NCBI GenBank assembly: GCA_003258405.1
Contig: QKPN01000009.1
Span: forward strand, 124,001-188,000
DNA length: 64,000 bases
Direction of reading: 5' to 3'
Source: Rhodobacteraceae bacterium DSL-40
GTDB lineage: Bacteria > Pseudomonadota > Alphaproteobacteria > Rhodobacterales > Rhodobacteraceae
The notes below the pieces were generated by a model that had not been told where the DNA came from, made no database searches, and saw only the letters and a list, made by a program, of their open reading frames with translations. Both the position numbers and the translations under genes were made by a program. How positions within the stretch are numbered: the first letter of the stretch is position 1; every line of letters begins with the position of its first letter. Of the stretch, positions 26,831 to 36,004 are shown one piece after another.

Positions 26831-28093
26831 TCACAACCCGGCAGTGGACGCGACCCTTGCCGAGAGCGCCTGCAGCCTCTCGCGGTCGTCCGCCACCGGC
26901 AAGGCTTCGTCCGAATGGAGGATGGCACGGGCGGAGAAGCTCTGGGCCGCCCTGGCGTAATCCGCGGGGCCGAGGGCCGCGAGACTGGCGAGCGTTTTCT
27001 GGAGCCGCCCGCCCACCTCGACCATGCCGGCCGCGTCGCGCAGGAGCGGTCCGAAGGCGTCGTCGAAGAGATCGTCGGTCGATAGCCGTGGCGCCATCAC
27101 GCGCGGACAGTCGGCGGGGAGCTTTTCACCCGCGATGCGCACTTCGCACCAGATCGCCAGCAGCCGCTGCTGCGCGGCGATGACGCCGATCGCGGTGCCG
27201 GGGTCGTTGATGCCGGGCGAGAGCGCGCGGGAGGCGATCTCGGTGAGCACCTGCAGACAGAAGCGTGGATCCTGGTCGAAGCTGCGCTCGAGCCCCAGGG
27301 TGAAGGCCGAGCGCATGGCCGTTATTTCGCCCTCGTCCGGAGCCCAGCTCGCCCAGAGCAACGGGGTGGTGGGATCGGCGAGATTGCCCGGCATGGAGTT
27401 GATGCGGATATGGCCCTCGGCCTTGGCGGCGATCTTCTGGAGCCGGAAGGGATCTACATGGCGTACATAGCCGGTGGTTTCCGGCCAGACCGCGGTGCCG
27501 TCACGCGAGCCTGCGGTTGGGGAGACGCCGCCGAGGCGCGGCGCGGCGGCACGTGTCCGCAGTACGGCCTCGGCGCGGGAGGAAACCTTGGCCATGGTCT
27601 CCCCGAGCCGGACGAGGTTGGCAAGGTGGTCGAGCCAGCCGAAGAGGCTCGTCAGAACGAGGGTGATGACGAGGCCGGAGACGACCACGAGCACGAACTC
27701 GCCGGCCCGACTGTAAAGGTCGAGGCTGAGCGCGATGAGCCCGCCCATGGCGAAGACGAAAGCGCCGAGAAAGGTCGAGATGACGTTCTGAGAGAAGGAA
27801 TCGTCGATGAGGATCTGCGTTGCGCGCGGCGTCACCGATTGGGATGCCGCCGCATAGGCCTGCACCATGGAGCCAAGCGAGAAGGTCGCGACGACGAGCA
27901 TGCTGGAGGCAAGGATCGAGAGAATGCTGCTGGCGGTGCCGTCGCCCACGCGGTTCGCGATCTCCTTCGGGACGAAGTCGGCAAGCACGCTCGCGACAAG
28001 CGCGGTGAGGATGGCCGCGAGCCCGTAGACCGAGACACGAAACCAGATCTGCCGGATGATCCGCCGAAGGATCCAGACGAGCTTGCTTGTCAC
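26831..28093 (-). CDS. DUF2254 predicted membrane protein
   Basis: 420 residues from GTG 28093 (GTG 28129 is an alternative overlapping the previous gene). Four hydrophobic segments in the first ~165 residues and a large soluble C-terminal part. The conserved stretch IASRALSPGINDPGTAIG identifies the DUF2254 family, whose biochemical role is unknown. The start is 11 bases after the aminotransferase stop, so the two are probably co-transcribed. A channel or sensor role has no direct support here. Confidence 0.85.
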   Translation of the reverse strand: MTSKLVWILRRIIRQIWFRVSVYGLAAILTALVASVLADFVPKEIANRVGDGTASSILSILASSMLVVATFSLGSMVQAYAAASQSVTPRATQILIDDSFSQNVISTFLGAFVFAMGGLIALSLDLYSRAGEFVLVVVSGLVITLVLTSLFGWLDHLANLVRLGETMAKVSSRAEAVLRTRAAAPRLGGVSPTAGSRDGTAVWPETTGYVRHVDPFRLQKIAAKAEGHIRINSMPGNLADPTTPLLWASWAPDEGEITAMRSAFTLGLERSFDQDPRFCLQVLTEIASRALSPGINDPGTAIGVIAAQQRLLAIWCEVRIAGEKLPADCPRVMAPRLSTDDLFDDAFGPLLRDAAGMVEVGGRLQKTLASLAALGPADYARAAQSFSARAILHSDEALPVADDRERLQALSARVASTAGL

Positions 28094-28103
28094 CGGGCGC
28101 GCC

Positions 28104-29489
28104 TCATCCTGGCACGTGCCCCTCGGCACGCGCCCAATCGAGCACTTCGTCGAGGGCGGATTTCACCGGCGCAAACAGCGCGTCGATCTCCTCGGCGGTG
28201 ATGATCATCGGCGGGCAGAAGATGATCGAGTCGATGATCGGACGGCTGATGACGCCGCGCGCGAGCAGCGCCTGGGCCATGCGCGCGCCGACCTTGCCGG
28301 GTTGGGTGAAGCCTGCGGGCGATTTCTCCGGTGCGAGCTCGATGGTGCCCACGAGCCCGAGATGGCGCGCTTCGCCGACGAGCGGGTGCTCGGCGAGACG
28401 GTCGAGATGTGCGCCGAACTGTGGGGCGAGCGCCTTCACCCGCGCGGTGATGTCGAGCCGCTCGTAGATCTCCAGCGCCTTCACCCCGACCGCGCAGGAG
28501 ACGGGGTGGCCGCCATAGGTGAAGCCATGGCCGAAGGTGCCGATCTTCTCGGAATTGCCCTCGATGGCCTCGGCCATCTCGCGATTGATCGCGACCGCGG
28601 AGAGCGGCATGTAGCCGCCGGTGAGCTGCTTGGCCATCGACATCGAGGTCGGCTCGTAATTGAGTGTCTGCGCGCCGAACCATTCGCCGGTGCGGCCGAA
28701 GCCGCAGATGACCTCGTCGCTGATGCGGAGCACGTCGTATTTGCGGCAGACCGCGGTGATGGCCTCGAAGTAGCCGCGCGGCGGCACGACGCATCCGCCC
28801 GCGCCCATCACCGGCTCGGCAATGAAGGCCGCGACCGTGTCGGGCCCTTCGTCGAGGATCAGCGCCTCGAGCTCATGGGCGAGGCGGGCGGAAAACTCCT
28901 CCTCGCTCTCGCCGTCGCGCGCGTTCTTCCAGTGATGCGGCGTGCCTGTGTGCAGGATCCGGTCGACAGGCAGATCGAAATCGCGGTGGTTGTTGGCAAG
29001 CCCGGTCATCGAGGCCGAAACGATGGTGACCCCGTGATAGGCCCGGGCCCGGCTGATGATCTTCTTCTTGTCCGGCCGGCCCAGTGCGTTGTTGTAATAC
29101 CAGGCGAGCTTCACCTGCGTTTCGTTCGCCTCCGAACCGCTCGACTGGTAGAAGACGCGTGCCATGTTGCCGGGCGCAAGCGCCTTGATCTTTTCGGCAA
29201 GGGCGATGGCGGGCTCGTGGCTCTTGCCGCCGAAGAGGTGATAATAGGGAAGCTTGCCGAGCTGCTCACGCGCCGCATCCGCGAGTTCGTCGTTGCCAAA
29301 ACCGAGCCCCGCGCACCAGAGGCCCGACATCGCCTCGATATAGGGCCGCCCCGCCTCGTCGTAGACGTGGATGCCCTTCCCGCGATCGATGATCTGGACC
29401 CCGGCCTCGCGGATGACCGCGGCATTGGCGTAGGGGTGAAGCAGCGCCTCTGCGGCGCGCCGCTGGGAGTTCGAGAGGGGAGTGTTCAT
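28104..29489 (-). CDS. Class III PLP-dependent aminotransferase (omega-aminotransferase type)
   Basis: 461 residues from ATG 29489. PLP signatures: FYQSSGSEANETQVKLA, RAYHGVTIVSASMTG, FIAEPVMGAGGCVVPP, ISDEVICGFGRTGEWFG, and the Schiff-base Lys in SMAKQLTGGYMPLSA. The group includes beta-alanine:pyruvate, putrescine:pyruvate and similar aspartate-aminotransferase-family enzymes; the exact amine donor cannot be told. It leads a minus-strand run with DUF2254 and an EamA transporter, which might export a product. Confidence 0.92.
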   Translation of the reverse strand: MNTPLSNSQRRAAEALLHPYANAAVIREAGVQIIDRGKGIHVYDEAGRPYIEAMSGLWCAGLGFGNDELADAAREQLGKLPYYHLFGGKSHEPAIALAEKIKALAPGNMARVFYQSSGSEANETQVKLAWYYNNALGRPDKKKIISRARAYHGVTIVSASMTGLANNHRDFDLPVDRILHTGTPHHWKNARDGESEEEFSARLAHELEALILDEGPDTVAAFIAEPVMGAGGCVVPPRGYFEAITAVCRKYDVLRISDEVICGFGRTGEWFGAQTLNYEPTSMSMAKQLTGGYMPLSAVAINREMAEAIEGNSEKIGTFGHGFTYGGHPVSCAVGVKALEIYERLDITARVKALAPQFGAHLDRLAEHPLVGEARHLGLVGTIELAPEKSPAGFTQPGKVGARMAQALLARGVISRPIIDSIIFCPPMIITAEEIDALFAPVKSALDEVLDWARAEGHVPG

Positions 29490-29667
29490 GGGGCTGGCAT
29501 CCTGACGGCCGTTACCGGCGCACTCTAGGGCGAGCGCCGCGCGAGGGTCAATGCGGGGGGCAACGGGGTGTCTCATTCATCCGAAGGGGTTGCGCGGGGG
29601 GCGTGGGCATTGTCATCATGCGGCCATCACGCAAGGTGCGCCCGCACCCGTTCCGGGAGATCCGTCC

Positions 29668-31278
29668 ATGTTCCTTCGCCGTTCCCTGCCGCTCGCCGCT
29701 GTCGTCGCGACGGGACTGGGCGGTCAGGCCGAGGCCTTCACGCTTCATGTGCTGCACTTCAACGATTTCCACAGCCGCATCGAATCGATCAACAAATACG
29801 ATTCGACCTGCTCGGGCGAGGATGAGGCCGAGGGGGCCTGCTTCGGTGGCGCGGCCCGGCTCTATACCGCGATCCACTCGCTGCGCGACGATCTGAAGGC
29901 TGCTGGCGAAAACGTGATCGTGCTGAATGCGGGTGACAATTTCCAGGGGTCGCTGTTCTTCACGACCTATTCCGGCAAGGCCGAGCTGGAGTTCATGAAC
30001 GCGATCGGTCTCGATGCCATGGTTCTCGGCAACCATGAATTCGATCTCGGGCCGGGGCCGCTTGGCGACTTCATCGAAGGCGCAGAGTTCCCGGTGATCT
30101 TCGGCAATGTCGATGCCTCGGCGGACAAGCAGCTCGGGCCGCTCGATCATGATCCGCTGCTGCTCGCGGTCGGCGACGAGACGATCGCGATCCTCGGGGC
30201 CCTCACCACCGATACGCCGCAGATCTCATCGCCGGGGCCGACGGTGAGCTTTGCCGATACGGCGGCCTATCTCGGGGCGGCGGCGCGGAACCTCGAGGAG
30301 CAGGGCGTCGACAAGATCATCGTGCTCTCCCATGTCGGCGCGGTCGCCGATCACCGCCTTGCCGAAACCGTGGCCGGGATTGACGCCATCGTCGGCGGCC
30401 ACAGCCACACGCTCTATGCCAACGATCTCGACGGGGCGGCCTATCCCTATCCCGACATGGTAGCCGGGCCGGATGGCGCGGGTGTACCGATCGTGCAGGC
30501 CGGGGCATATTCGAAATACCTCGGCCATCTCGTGCTCGAGTTCGACGCCGAGGGCAACGTGATCTCGGCCACCGGTGCGCCGGTGCTGCTCGATGCGTCC
30601 GTCCTGCCCGATCCAGACATGCTGAAGCGCATCAAGTCGATGGGCGCGCCGATCAAGGAGCTGAAGGCGCGGGTCGTGGCGGAGGTTGCGGGCGATATCG
30701 ATGGCAGCCGGGAAACCTGCCGGGCCGGGGAATGCGCGATGGGCGATCTGGTGGCGGATGCGATGCTCGACCGGGTGAAGGGGCAGGGCGTGACCATCGC
30801 GATCCAGAACGGCGGCGGCCTGCGCGCCTCGATCGGTGCGGGCAAGGTGACGATGGGTGATGTGCTCACGGTGCTGCCGTTCCAGAACACGCTCTCCACC
30901 TTCAACCTTTCCGGCGCCGGCATAATTGCGGCGCTCGAGAACGGTGTGAGCCAGGTCGAGGAGGAGGCGGGTCGCTTTCCGCAGGTCGCGGGCCTGCGCT
31001 TCACCTGGGACGCGGACATCGCGCCTATGGAGGGCCGTGTGACCGAAGTTCTGGTGCAGGAGGGCGGGGCCTGGGTGCCGATCAACCCCGACAAGGTCTA
31101 TTCCGTCGCGACCAACAACTTCATGCGGAGCGGTGGTGATGGCTATGCCGTTTTCCGCGACGAGGGCCGGAACGCATATGACTACGGCCCCGGACTCGAG
31201 GACGTGCTCGCGGATTATCTCCAGAAGCATCCCGGCTATGCCCCGGTGGCCGACGACCGCATCACGCGGGTGAACTGA
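29668..31278 (+). CDS. Periplasmic 5'-nucleotidase/UshA-family metallophosphoesterase
   Basis: 536 residues from ATG 29668 with a signal peptide (cleavage near GQAEA-F). Metal-binding motifs are in order: VLHFNDFHSR, LNAGDNFQGS, GNHEFD, LSHVGAVADH and IVGGHSHT. The C-terminal substrate domain has QNGGGLRASIGAG and RSGGDGYAVF. Such enzymes strip phosphate from nucleotides or UDP-sugars in the periplasm for salvage. The insertion with two Cys (YDSTCSGEDEAEGACFGG) near residue 50 is common in alphaproteobacterial members. Confidence 0.93.
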   Translation: MFLRRSLPLAAVVATGLGGQAEAFTLHVLHFNDFHSRIESINKYDSTCSGEDEAEGACFGGAARLYTAIHSLRDDLKAAGENVIVLNAGDNFQGSLFFTTYSGKAELEFMNAIGLDAMVLGNHEFDLGPGPLGDFIEGAEFPVIFGNVDASADKQLGPLDHDPLLLAVGDETIAILGALTTDTPQISSPGPTVSFADTAAYLGAAARNLEEQGVDKIIVLSHVGAVADHRLAETVAGIDAIVGGHSHTLYANDLDGAAYPYPDMVAGPDGAGVPIVQAGAYSKYLGHLVLEFDAEGNVISATGAPVLLDASVLPDPDMLKRIKSMGAPIKELKARVVAEVAGDIDGSRETCRAGECAMGDLVADAMLDRVKGQGVTIAIQNGGGLRASIGAGKVTMGDVLTVLPFQNTLSTFNLSGAGIIAALENGVSQVEEEAGRFPQVAGLRFTWDADIAPMEGRVTEVLVQEGGAWVPINPDKVYSVATNNFMRSGGDGYAVFRDEGRNAYDYGPGLEDVLADYLQKHPGYAPVADDRITRVN

Positions 31279-31280
31279 CG

Positions 31281-31622
31281 TCAGGGGCAGACGAGATTGC
31301 CGAGCCGGTCGCTGCGGCAGGTGCCGCCGATGCCGCGCACCGGCTCGCCGGGAAGCGTGCTGCCGAGGCGGTTGCGCTTTCGGGCCGGGATGAGCTGCGG
31401 GCCGGTGTCGGCCGGGTCGCTCCGGGGAAGCTTTTCGGCATAGCCGCGCTTTTCCACGAGCCCAGCCGGTCGGGGCAGTGGCGGCGGTTCGTTGGCGCGA
31501 AGACAGGTTTCGCGGCCGAGCGCGTTCGGACGGCAGGTGGTTTGCGCGTGAGCAGCTTCGCTTGCCGTGCAGAGCAGGGCCGCGACCAGCGTGGCCCGCC
31601 ATCCAGATGAGCGGAATGTCAT
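31281..31622 (-). CDS. Secreted small protein with a duplicated CR-x(4)-LG-x(3)-C motif
   Basis: 113 residues from ATG 31622. Signal peptide about 1-27 (ATLVAALLCTASEAAHAQ). The mature part begins with TTCRPNALGRETCLR and ends with GTCRSDRLGNLVCP: the same CR-x4-LG-x3-C pattern at each end, linked by a basic Pro-rich middle. Two short disulphide loops of identical geometry are likely. I do not recognise a characterised family. It converges with the 5'-nucleotidase gene with only two bases between. Confidence 0.65.
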   Translation of the reverse strand: MTFRSSGWRATLVAALLCTASEAAHAQTTCRPNALGRETCLRANEPPPLPRPAGLVEKRGYAEKLPRSDPADTGPQLIPARKRNRLGSTLPGEPVRGIGGTCRSDRLGNLVCP

Positions 31623-31675
31623 GCGCGCCTGCCTCCGATCCTCATATTCAGGATGTGGGATGCGAGCAGCCGCAG

Positions 31676-32680
31676 TCAATCACCCTGACGGAAAAGGTCA
31701 TCGGGCAGACCGCGCGCGCGCCAGATCGCGCAGAGCCTTGCCTGCACGCCCTCATCGAGCCGGTCCATCTGGCTGCTGTGGACGGAAAGGATCTCTGCCT
31801 CGCCCGTCTCGACCCGGTGCAGGGCCGCCTCGATCTGTTCCGGCGGGCTGCGGCGGAAGATGGTCGCGGCAGGGGGAAGATCCGGCTGGAAGAGTGCCGG
31901 CCAGGCGCCGCGCGCCTGCGTGACATGGGCGTAGATCAGCATGAATTCCGAGAGATCGCCCTTGGCGCGGGCAAAGAACCCCTCGACCGGGCCGACCCGC
32001 TGCTCGACCGCCTCGAGCGTGCCGAGAAGCATGTCGCGCGGCACGACGACGGGTGTCACGGTGACGGGCGCTGGCGCCTCGCGCTGTGGCGGGCTGGCAC
32101 CGAGAAGGGCGAAGGCGCCGCGGATCCACGTCCAGTGTTTTTCGCCGGGCACCTTCATCGTGCTTCGGGCGCGGCCATCCGCCGCGAGGAAGGTGCCGGC
32201 GCGCACTGGTGCCACGAAGTGGTTCTTCGCGTCGAGAATGAGCAGCATCCGGCCCTCGCCACGGCGTGCGACGGCAAGCTTCAGCGCCTGCTGCACCGAC
32301 CAGCCGCGATTGCCCCGCCAGCCGCGCTTCACGCCGAAGGGATAGATCCGCCGGTGCTGCGCGAACCAGAGCCGCAGCGCCTGCCTGATCCCGTGAGGCC
32401 CGGCTTCGGGAGGGCGCAACGCGAAAAGCGCGTCAGCCCCGATCACGTCGAGTCTCGCGGCTAGCGCACCATAGGCAGGTCGGAGCGCCTCGACTGCTGC
32501 GATGCACTCCGCCTCCGCGACATCATTGACGATGACGATGATGCGGCTGATGCCGGCCGGGTCGAGAAATTGCGCCACCGAGCACGCTTGCAGCCGCAGG
32601 AGCGGCAGCTCGCGCCGATAGACCACGGTGACGATGTCGAGATCCGGCGGCGGTGCGCCGCGCGGCCCGTTCGCGGGCAT
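31676..32680 (-). CDS. DUF6492-family protein, glycosyltransferase-like
   Basis: 334 residues from ATG 32680. The N-terminus DLDIVTVVYRRELPLLRLQA followed by ISRIIVIVND resembles a GT-A nucleotide-sugar fold, and LILDAKNHFVAPV carries a DxK where GT-A enzymes have DxD. This matches what I recall of DUF6492. There is no signal or membrane helix. The ATG overlaps the gcrA TGA by one base, so its translation is coupled to the cell-cycle regulator. Function unknown; a glycosyltransferase-like role is inference. Confidence 0.7.
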   Translation of the reverse strand: MPANGPRGAPPPDLDIVTVVYRRELPLLRLQACSVAQFLDPAGISRIIVIVNDVAEAECIAAVEALRPAYGALAARLDVIGADALFALRPPEAGPHGIRQALRLWFAQHRRIYPFGVKRGWRGNRGWSVQQALKLAVARRGEGRMLLILDAKNHFVAPVRAGTFLAADGRARSTMKVPGEKHWTWIRGAFALLGASPPQREAPAPVTVTPVVVPRDMLLGTLEAVEQRVGPVEGFFARAKGDLSEFMLIYAHVTQARGAWPALFQPDLPPAATIFRRSPPEQIEAALHRVETGEAEILSVHSSQMDRLDEGVQARLCAIWRARGLPDDLFRQGD

Positions 32681-33339
32681 CAGCGCCCGCCGGAGGACCG
32701 TCGGTCGCGGCGGGAGGACATCGGCTGGAAGGCGACGCTCACATGGGTCTCGCAATAGGGCTTGCCCGGCGCCGAGGGCAGGCCGCAGAACCAGAAATCA
32801 TCGGTCGCGGGATCGCCCACCGGCCATTTGCAGGTGCGCTCGGTGAGCTGCATGAGCGTGAGGCGCTTTGCCTTTTTCGCGGCTTCGGCAAGATTGGCGA
32901 GGGTTTCCTCGCTCATTTCGGCGCCGGAAGGCTGCGGCGGAAGCGGTTGGCCGTTGCCGGGACGCGGCGGGCGGGCGACCGGCGGTTGCAGCGTCGGGGC
33001 AGTGACGGAGCGGGGTGCGTCATCCGCCTCGTCCTCGTCGAGTGCCGCGGCGGGCGCGGGCTCTGCGGGCTGCGGCCGGATCTCGGCACGCTCCGGCTGG
33101 GGTGCGGCGGCGGCGCGCACGGGCTCCGCGGCCGGAGCCGCTTCGGCCGCAGCGCCCGCGCTCTCGGCCGACTCGCCCGCGGGTTCGCTGCCCGCCCGGT
33201 TCGAGAGGCCGAGGCGGTGGACCTTGCCGATCACCGCGTTGCGGGTAACGCCACCGAGTTCCTTCGCGATCTGGCTTGCACTCTTGCCTTCGGCCCACAT
33301 CGACTTCAGGGTTTCGACGCGTTCATCGGTCCAGGACAT
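32680..33339 (-). CDS. gcrA: GcrA cell-cycle regulator
   Basis: 219 residues from ATG 33339. The helix-turn-helix N-terminus (SWTDERVETLKSMWAEGKSA, SQIAKELGG-VTRNAVIGKVHRLGL) is the GcrA hallmark. A long Ala/Pro/Glu-rich linker (about 50-150) leads to the C-terminal Cys/His part CKWPVGDPATDDFWFCGL and YCETHV, which in Caulobacter contacts sigma-70 domain 2. GcrA activates promoters carrying CcrM-methylated GANTC sites. The stop overlaps the start of the DUF6492 gene. Confidence 0.95.
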   Translation of the reverse strand: MSWTDERVETLKSMWAEGKSASQIAKELGGVTRNAVIGKVHRLGLSNRAGSEPAGESAESAGAAAEAAPAAEPVRAAAAPQPERAEIRPQPAEPAPAAALDEDEADDAPRSVTAPTLQPPVARPPRPGNGQPLPPQPSGAEMSEETLANLAEAAKKAKRLTLMQLTERTCKWPVGDPATDDFWFCGLPSAPGKPYCETHVSVAFQPMSSRRDRRSSGGR

Positions 33340-33540
33340 GATCTCACTCTGCTCCGTGCATTCTTGCCGCCCCGCGGGTGTCGCCCGGTGCTCCGGGACC
33401 GGAAATCTCGCCCGCATTCTAGCCAGCCCTGCGGCGGACACAAGCGGCCTGCCATCACGGCCGCGATGCCGCCGTTCGGGAAAGGTGGTCATGTAGTGGC
33501 GCTGGTGCCCCGATGCAAGCGTTCGGCGTGGGTTTCGGGG

Positions 33541-34320
33541 TCAGCTCCGGACAGGGGCGAGGATGCCCTCCGTTGCGCGATGAACCGCGGCGAAGACGTG
33601 CTCCGTGCCGTAGGGTGCGTTGACGATCACCAGCCCCGAGCCGCTCATGCCGCGCGCGGGGGCCGGCAGGAAATCGACCTCGTCGCGCAGGGCCGCCAGC
33701 GGGCGCAGGCCTGCGAGAAGCTCGCGATGGCGCCCGGCGGACAGGATCGGATACCAGATCATCACACAGGCCTCGGGCCATTTCGCCACCAGCCGGCGCA
33801 CGAAATCGGCCGCCCCGGCGTATTCGTCCTTCACCTCGTAGGACGGGTCGACGAGCACTAGCCCCTTGCGCGGCCTCAGGGGGGCAAGCGCCAGCAGGCC
33901 TTCGTAGCCGTCGCGCTGATGGATGGCGGCCTCGCTGCCGCGCATCGCCTGGCGCAGGGCTGGCGCCTCGGCCGGGTGAAGCTCCATGAGCGTCATCCGG
34001 TCCTCGGGGCGAAGAAGGGCGCGCGCGACGAGGGGGGAGCCGGGATAGGCCTCGGCGCCATGCTCCGCGCGGATCGCGGCGAGGGCCTTTCCGAAGGGGC
34101 TCTCCGGATCGGGCCGGACCCGGGCAATCCCGGTCGTGGCCTCGCCGGTCTTACGGCTCTCGGCGCCTGAAAGATCATAGAGGCCGCGGCCCGCGTGGGT
34201 TTCGGCATAGCTCAGGCCACGGCGTTTTGCCGTCAGCCGGGCGAGCAGCTCGGCGAGCGCGATATGCTTGTGCAGGTCCGCAGGACCGCCTGCGTGATAG
34301 GCGTGCTGATAGGAAAGCAT
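33541..34320 (-). CDS. rlmJ: RlmJ, 23S rRNA (adenine-N6)-methyltransferase
   Basis: 259 residues. MLSYQHAYHAGGPADLHKH matches the RlmJ N-terminus, and LVLVDPSYEVKDEY is the catalytic DPPY-type motif with Ser in place of the usual second Pro. SGSGLVIVNAPYG closes the fold. In E. coli the enzyme makes m6A2030 in 23S rRNA. The motif variant DPSY is unusual but compatible with N6-adenine methylation. It stands alone between gcrA and the EF-hand gene. Confidence 0.9.
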   Translation of the reverse strand: MLSYQHAYHAGGPADLHKHIALAELLARLTAKRRGLSYAETHAGRGLYDLSGAESRKTGEATTGIARVRPDPESPFGKALAAIRAEHGAEAYPGSPLVARALLRPEDRMTLMELHPAEAPALRQAMRGSEAAIHQRDGYEGLLALAPLRPRKGLVLVDPSYEVKDEYAGAADFVRRLVAKWPEACVMIWYPILSAGRHRELLAGLRPLAALRDEVDFLPAPARGMSGSGLVIVNAPYGTEHVFAAVHRATEGILAPVRS

Positions 34321-34377
34321 GCAAGGCGCTTAGGGCTTCGCGCGCCGGAAGGCCAGAGCCTCCGGCGCGCGGGAGGC

Positions 34378-34803
34378 TCAGCTGCCGAAATCGACCTCGG
34401 TGATAACGCCGTCGCCATTGGTGTCGAAGCGCTTCATCCAGAAGCTCCCGGCATTGACGAACTCGCTCAGCGAGATCAGGCGGTCGCGATCGGTATCGAC
34501 GATGCGCATCGCCTTACGCTGCTGGACGCCCGTTCCGCCCTGCCCGGCATCTTCGGGGCGCATCTCAGCACGGGTCTCGTCAATGGCAGCAAACTCCTCG
34601 TCATCGAGGTAGCCGTCCTCGTCGGTATCGAAGCCCGCGAAGATGTCGGCCCGGCGCTCGCGGATCTCGTCGAGCGTCACCGTGCCGTCGCCATCGAGAT
34701 CCCACATCACCATGAACTGCTCGCCCGGCACCCGTCCCTGCGGCTGGGCTCCGGCGATCGAGGCCGCAAGGCAGGCGGCCAGCGTGAAGACTGCGGTTTT
34801 CAT
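34378..34803 (-). CDS. Secreted EF-hand calcium-binding protein
   Basis: 141 residues from ATG 34803, preceded by AAGGATG. Signal peptide about 1-19 (TLAACLAASIAGAQ). Four EF-hand loops: DLDGDGTVTLDE, DTDEDGYLDDEE, DTDRDRLISLSE and DTNGDGVITEVD. The third lacks Gly at loop position 6 and the fourth ends in Asp instead of Glu, so two strong and two weaker Ca2+ sites are expected. Likely periplasmic; partner unknown. Confidence 0.88.
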   Translation of the reverse strand: MKTAVFTLAACLAASIAGAQPQGRVPGEQFMVMWDLDGDGTVTLDEIRERRADIFAGFDTDEDGYLDDEEFAAIDETRAEMRPEDAGQGGTGVQQRKAMRIVDTDRDRLISLSEFVNAGSFWMKRFDTNGDGVITEVDFGS

Positions 34804-34973
34804 CGTTTCATCCTTTTCCCCGTGCCCGTTCTGCAGGTGACACGGCGCAGCCGCCGCATTCCGTCGCGGGGCTATATACATCGCCCGGCGCCGCCGCCAA
34901 TGGCCTCCGCTGCCGGCGCGGTCCCGTCCGGGCAACTCGGGGCTGGCAGCGGCCGGGCCGGAGCATTAGATAG

Positions 34974-35330
<357 letters not shown>

Positions 35331-35368
35331 CCTCGGGCTGCCCGCGCCGGGGCGTCCGAGTCGAATGC

Positions 35369-36004
35369 CTACCAGCGCAGGTAGCGCCGCCCGGCGAGCG
35401 CACCGAGGCCGGTGACGAGCAGGATGCCGACGCAGTACCAGACCGCGAAGAAGAGCGGCGCATCCTCGTCGCAGAAGAACGCATAGGCCGCCGCGGCCGC
35501 CCCCCCGCTCATCAGCCCCAGCACGGCGCCGCAAAGCCCGGGCCGGGTCGGCGCGCCGCTCCGGAGCGCCCAGAACGCCGCAACCGTGATCGGTGCGGCG
35601 ATGAGCGGGATCATCGTGAGGCAGACGGGCAGGCTGTGCCCGATCAGCGTCGTCATCCAGAGGTTGGAAGGAAGCCTCACGAGCTCCGCCACCACCGCCG
35701 CGGTCAGGACGACGGGCACCGCGAGAAGAAGCCAGGGCCAAGCCCCTGGCCCTTCACCCGGCCGGCTCAGGCGCAGCGCGAGCCCGAGCCCGCCAACGGC
35801 GAGCACGACCGGGAAGATCTGTTTCAGCATCATCATGGCCTGGCCTGCCGCGGTGGCGAAATCAGGCCGGATGCCCGCCACGGCGAGATAGGTTCCACCG
35901 AAGACCAGTGTCGTGAGCACAAGCGCCAGGGGAAGACGCCGCTCGGGCCCGGGGCTCCGGTGCAGGTCCGCCGATATGGCCTGGATGAGATCTTCGGTCT
36001 TCAT
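35369..36004 (-). CDS. nrsF: NrsF-type (DUF1109) anti-sigma factor
   Basis: 211 residues with six membrane helices and a short cytoplasmic N-terminus (MKTEDLIQAISADL) that would hold the sigma factor. Cys128 (LPVCLTM) and Cys178 (AFFCDED) are 50 residues apart, the same spacing as the two cysteines I recall as essential for metal/redox sensing in Caulobacter NrsF; Cys158 and Cys191 are extra. It overlaps the sigma gene by four bases (ATGA), the usual sigma-anti-sigma arrangement. Confidence 0.88.
   Translation of the reverse strand: MKTEDLIQAISADLHRSPGPERRLPLALVLTTLVFGGTYLAVAGIRPDFATAAGQAMMMLKQIFPVVLAVGGLGLALRLSRPGEGPGAWPWLLLAVPVVLTAAVVAELVRLPSNLWMTTLIGHSLPVCLTMIPLIAAPITVAAFWALRSGAPTRPGLCGAVLGLMSGGAAAAAYAFFCDEDAPLFFAVWYCVGILLVTGLGALAGRRYLRW

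Noticed and set aside
25560-26960. Long plus-strand frame (466 codons) across the EamA gene
   Set aside because: Highly charged Arg/Glu/Asp-rich low-complexity translation typical of an antisense shadow in high-GC DNA.
27410-29528. Long plus-strand frames antisense to DUF2254 and the aminotransferase
   Set aside because: Both lie opposite genes with complete family motifs and show the His/Asp/Arg-rich shadow composition.
31676-32680. Calling the DUF6492 protein a functional glycosyltransferase
   Set aside because: The metal-binding DxD is replaced by DAK in the likely position, so activity cannot be claimed from sequence alone.
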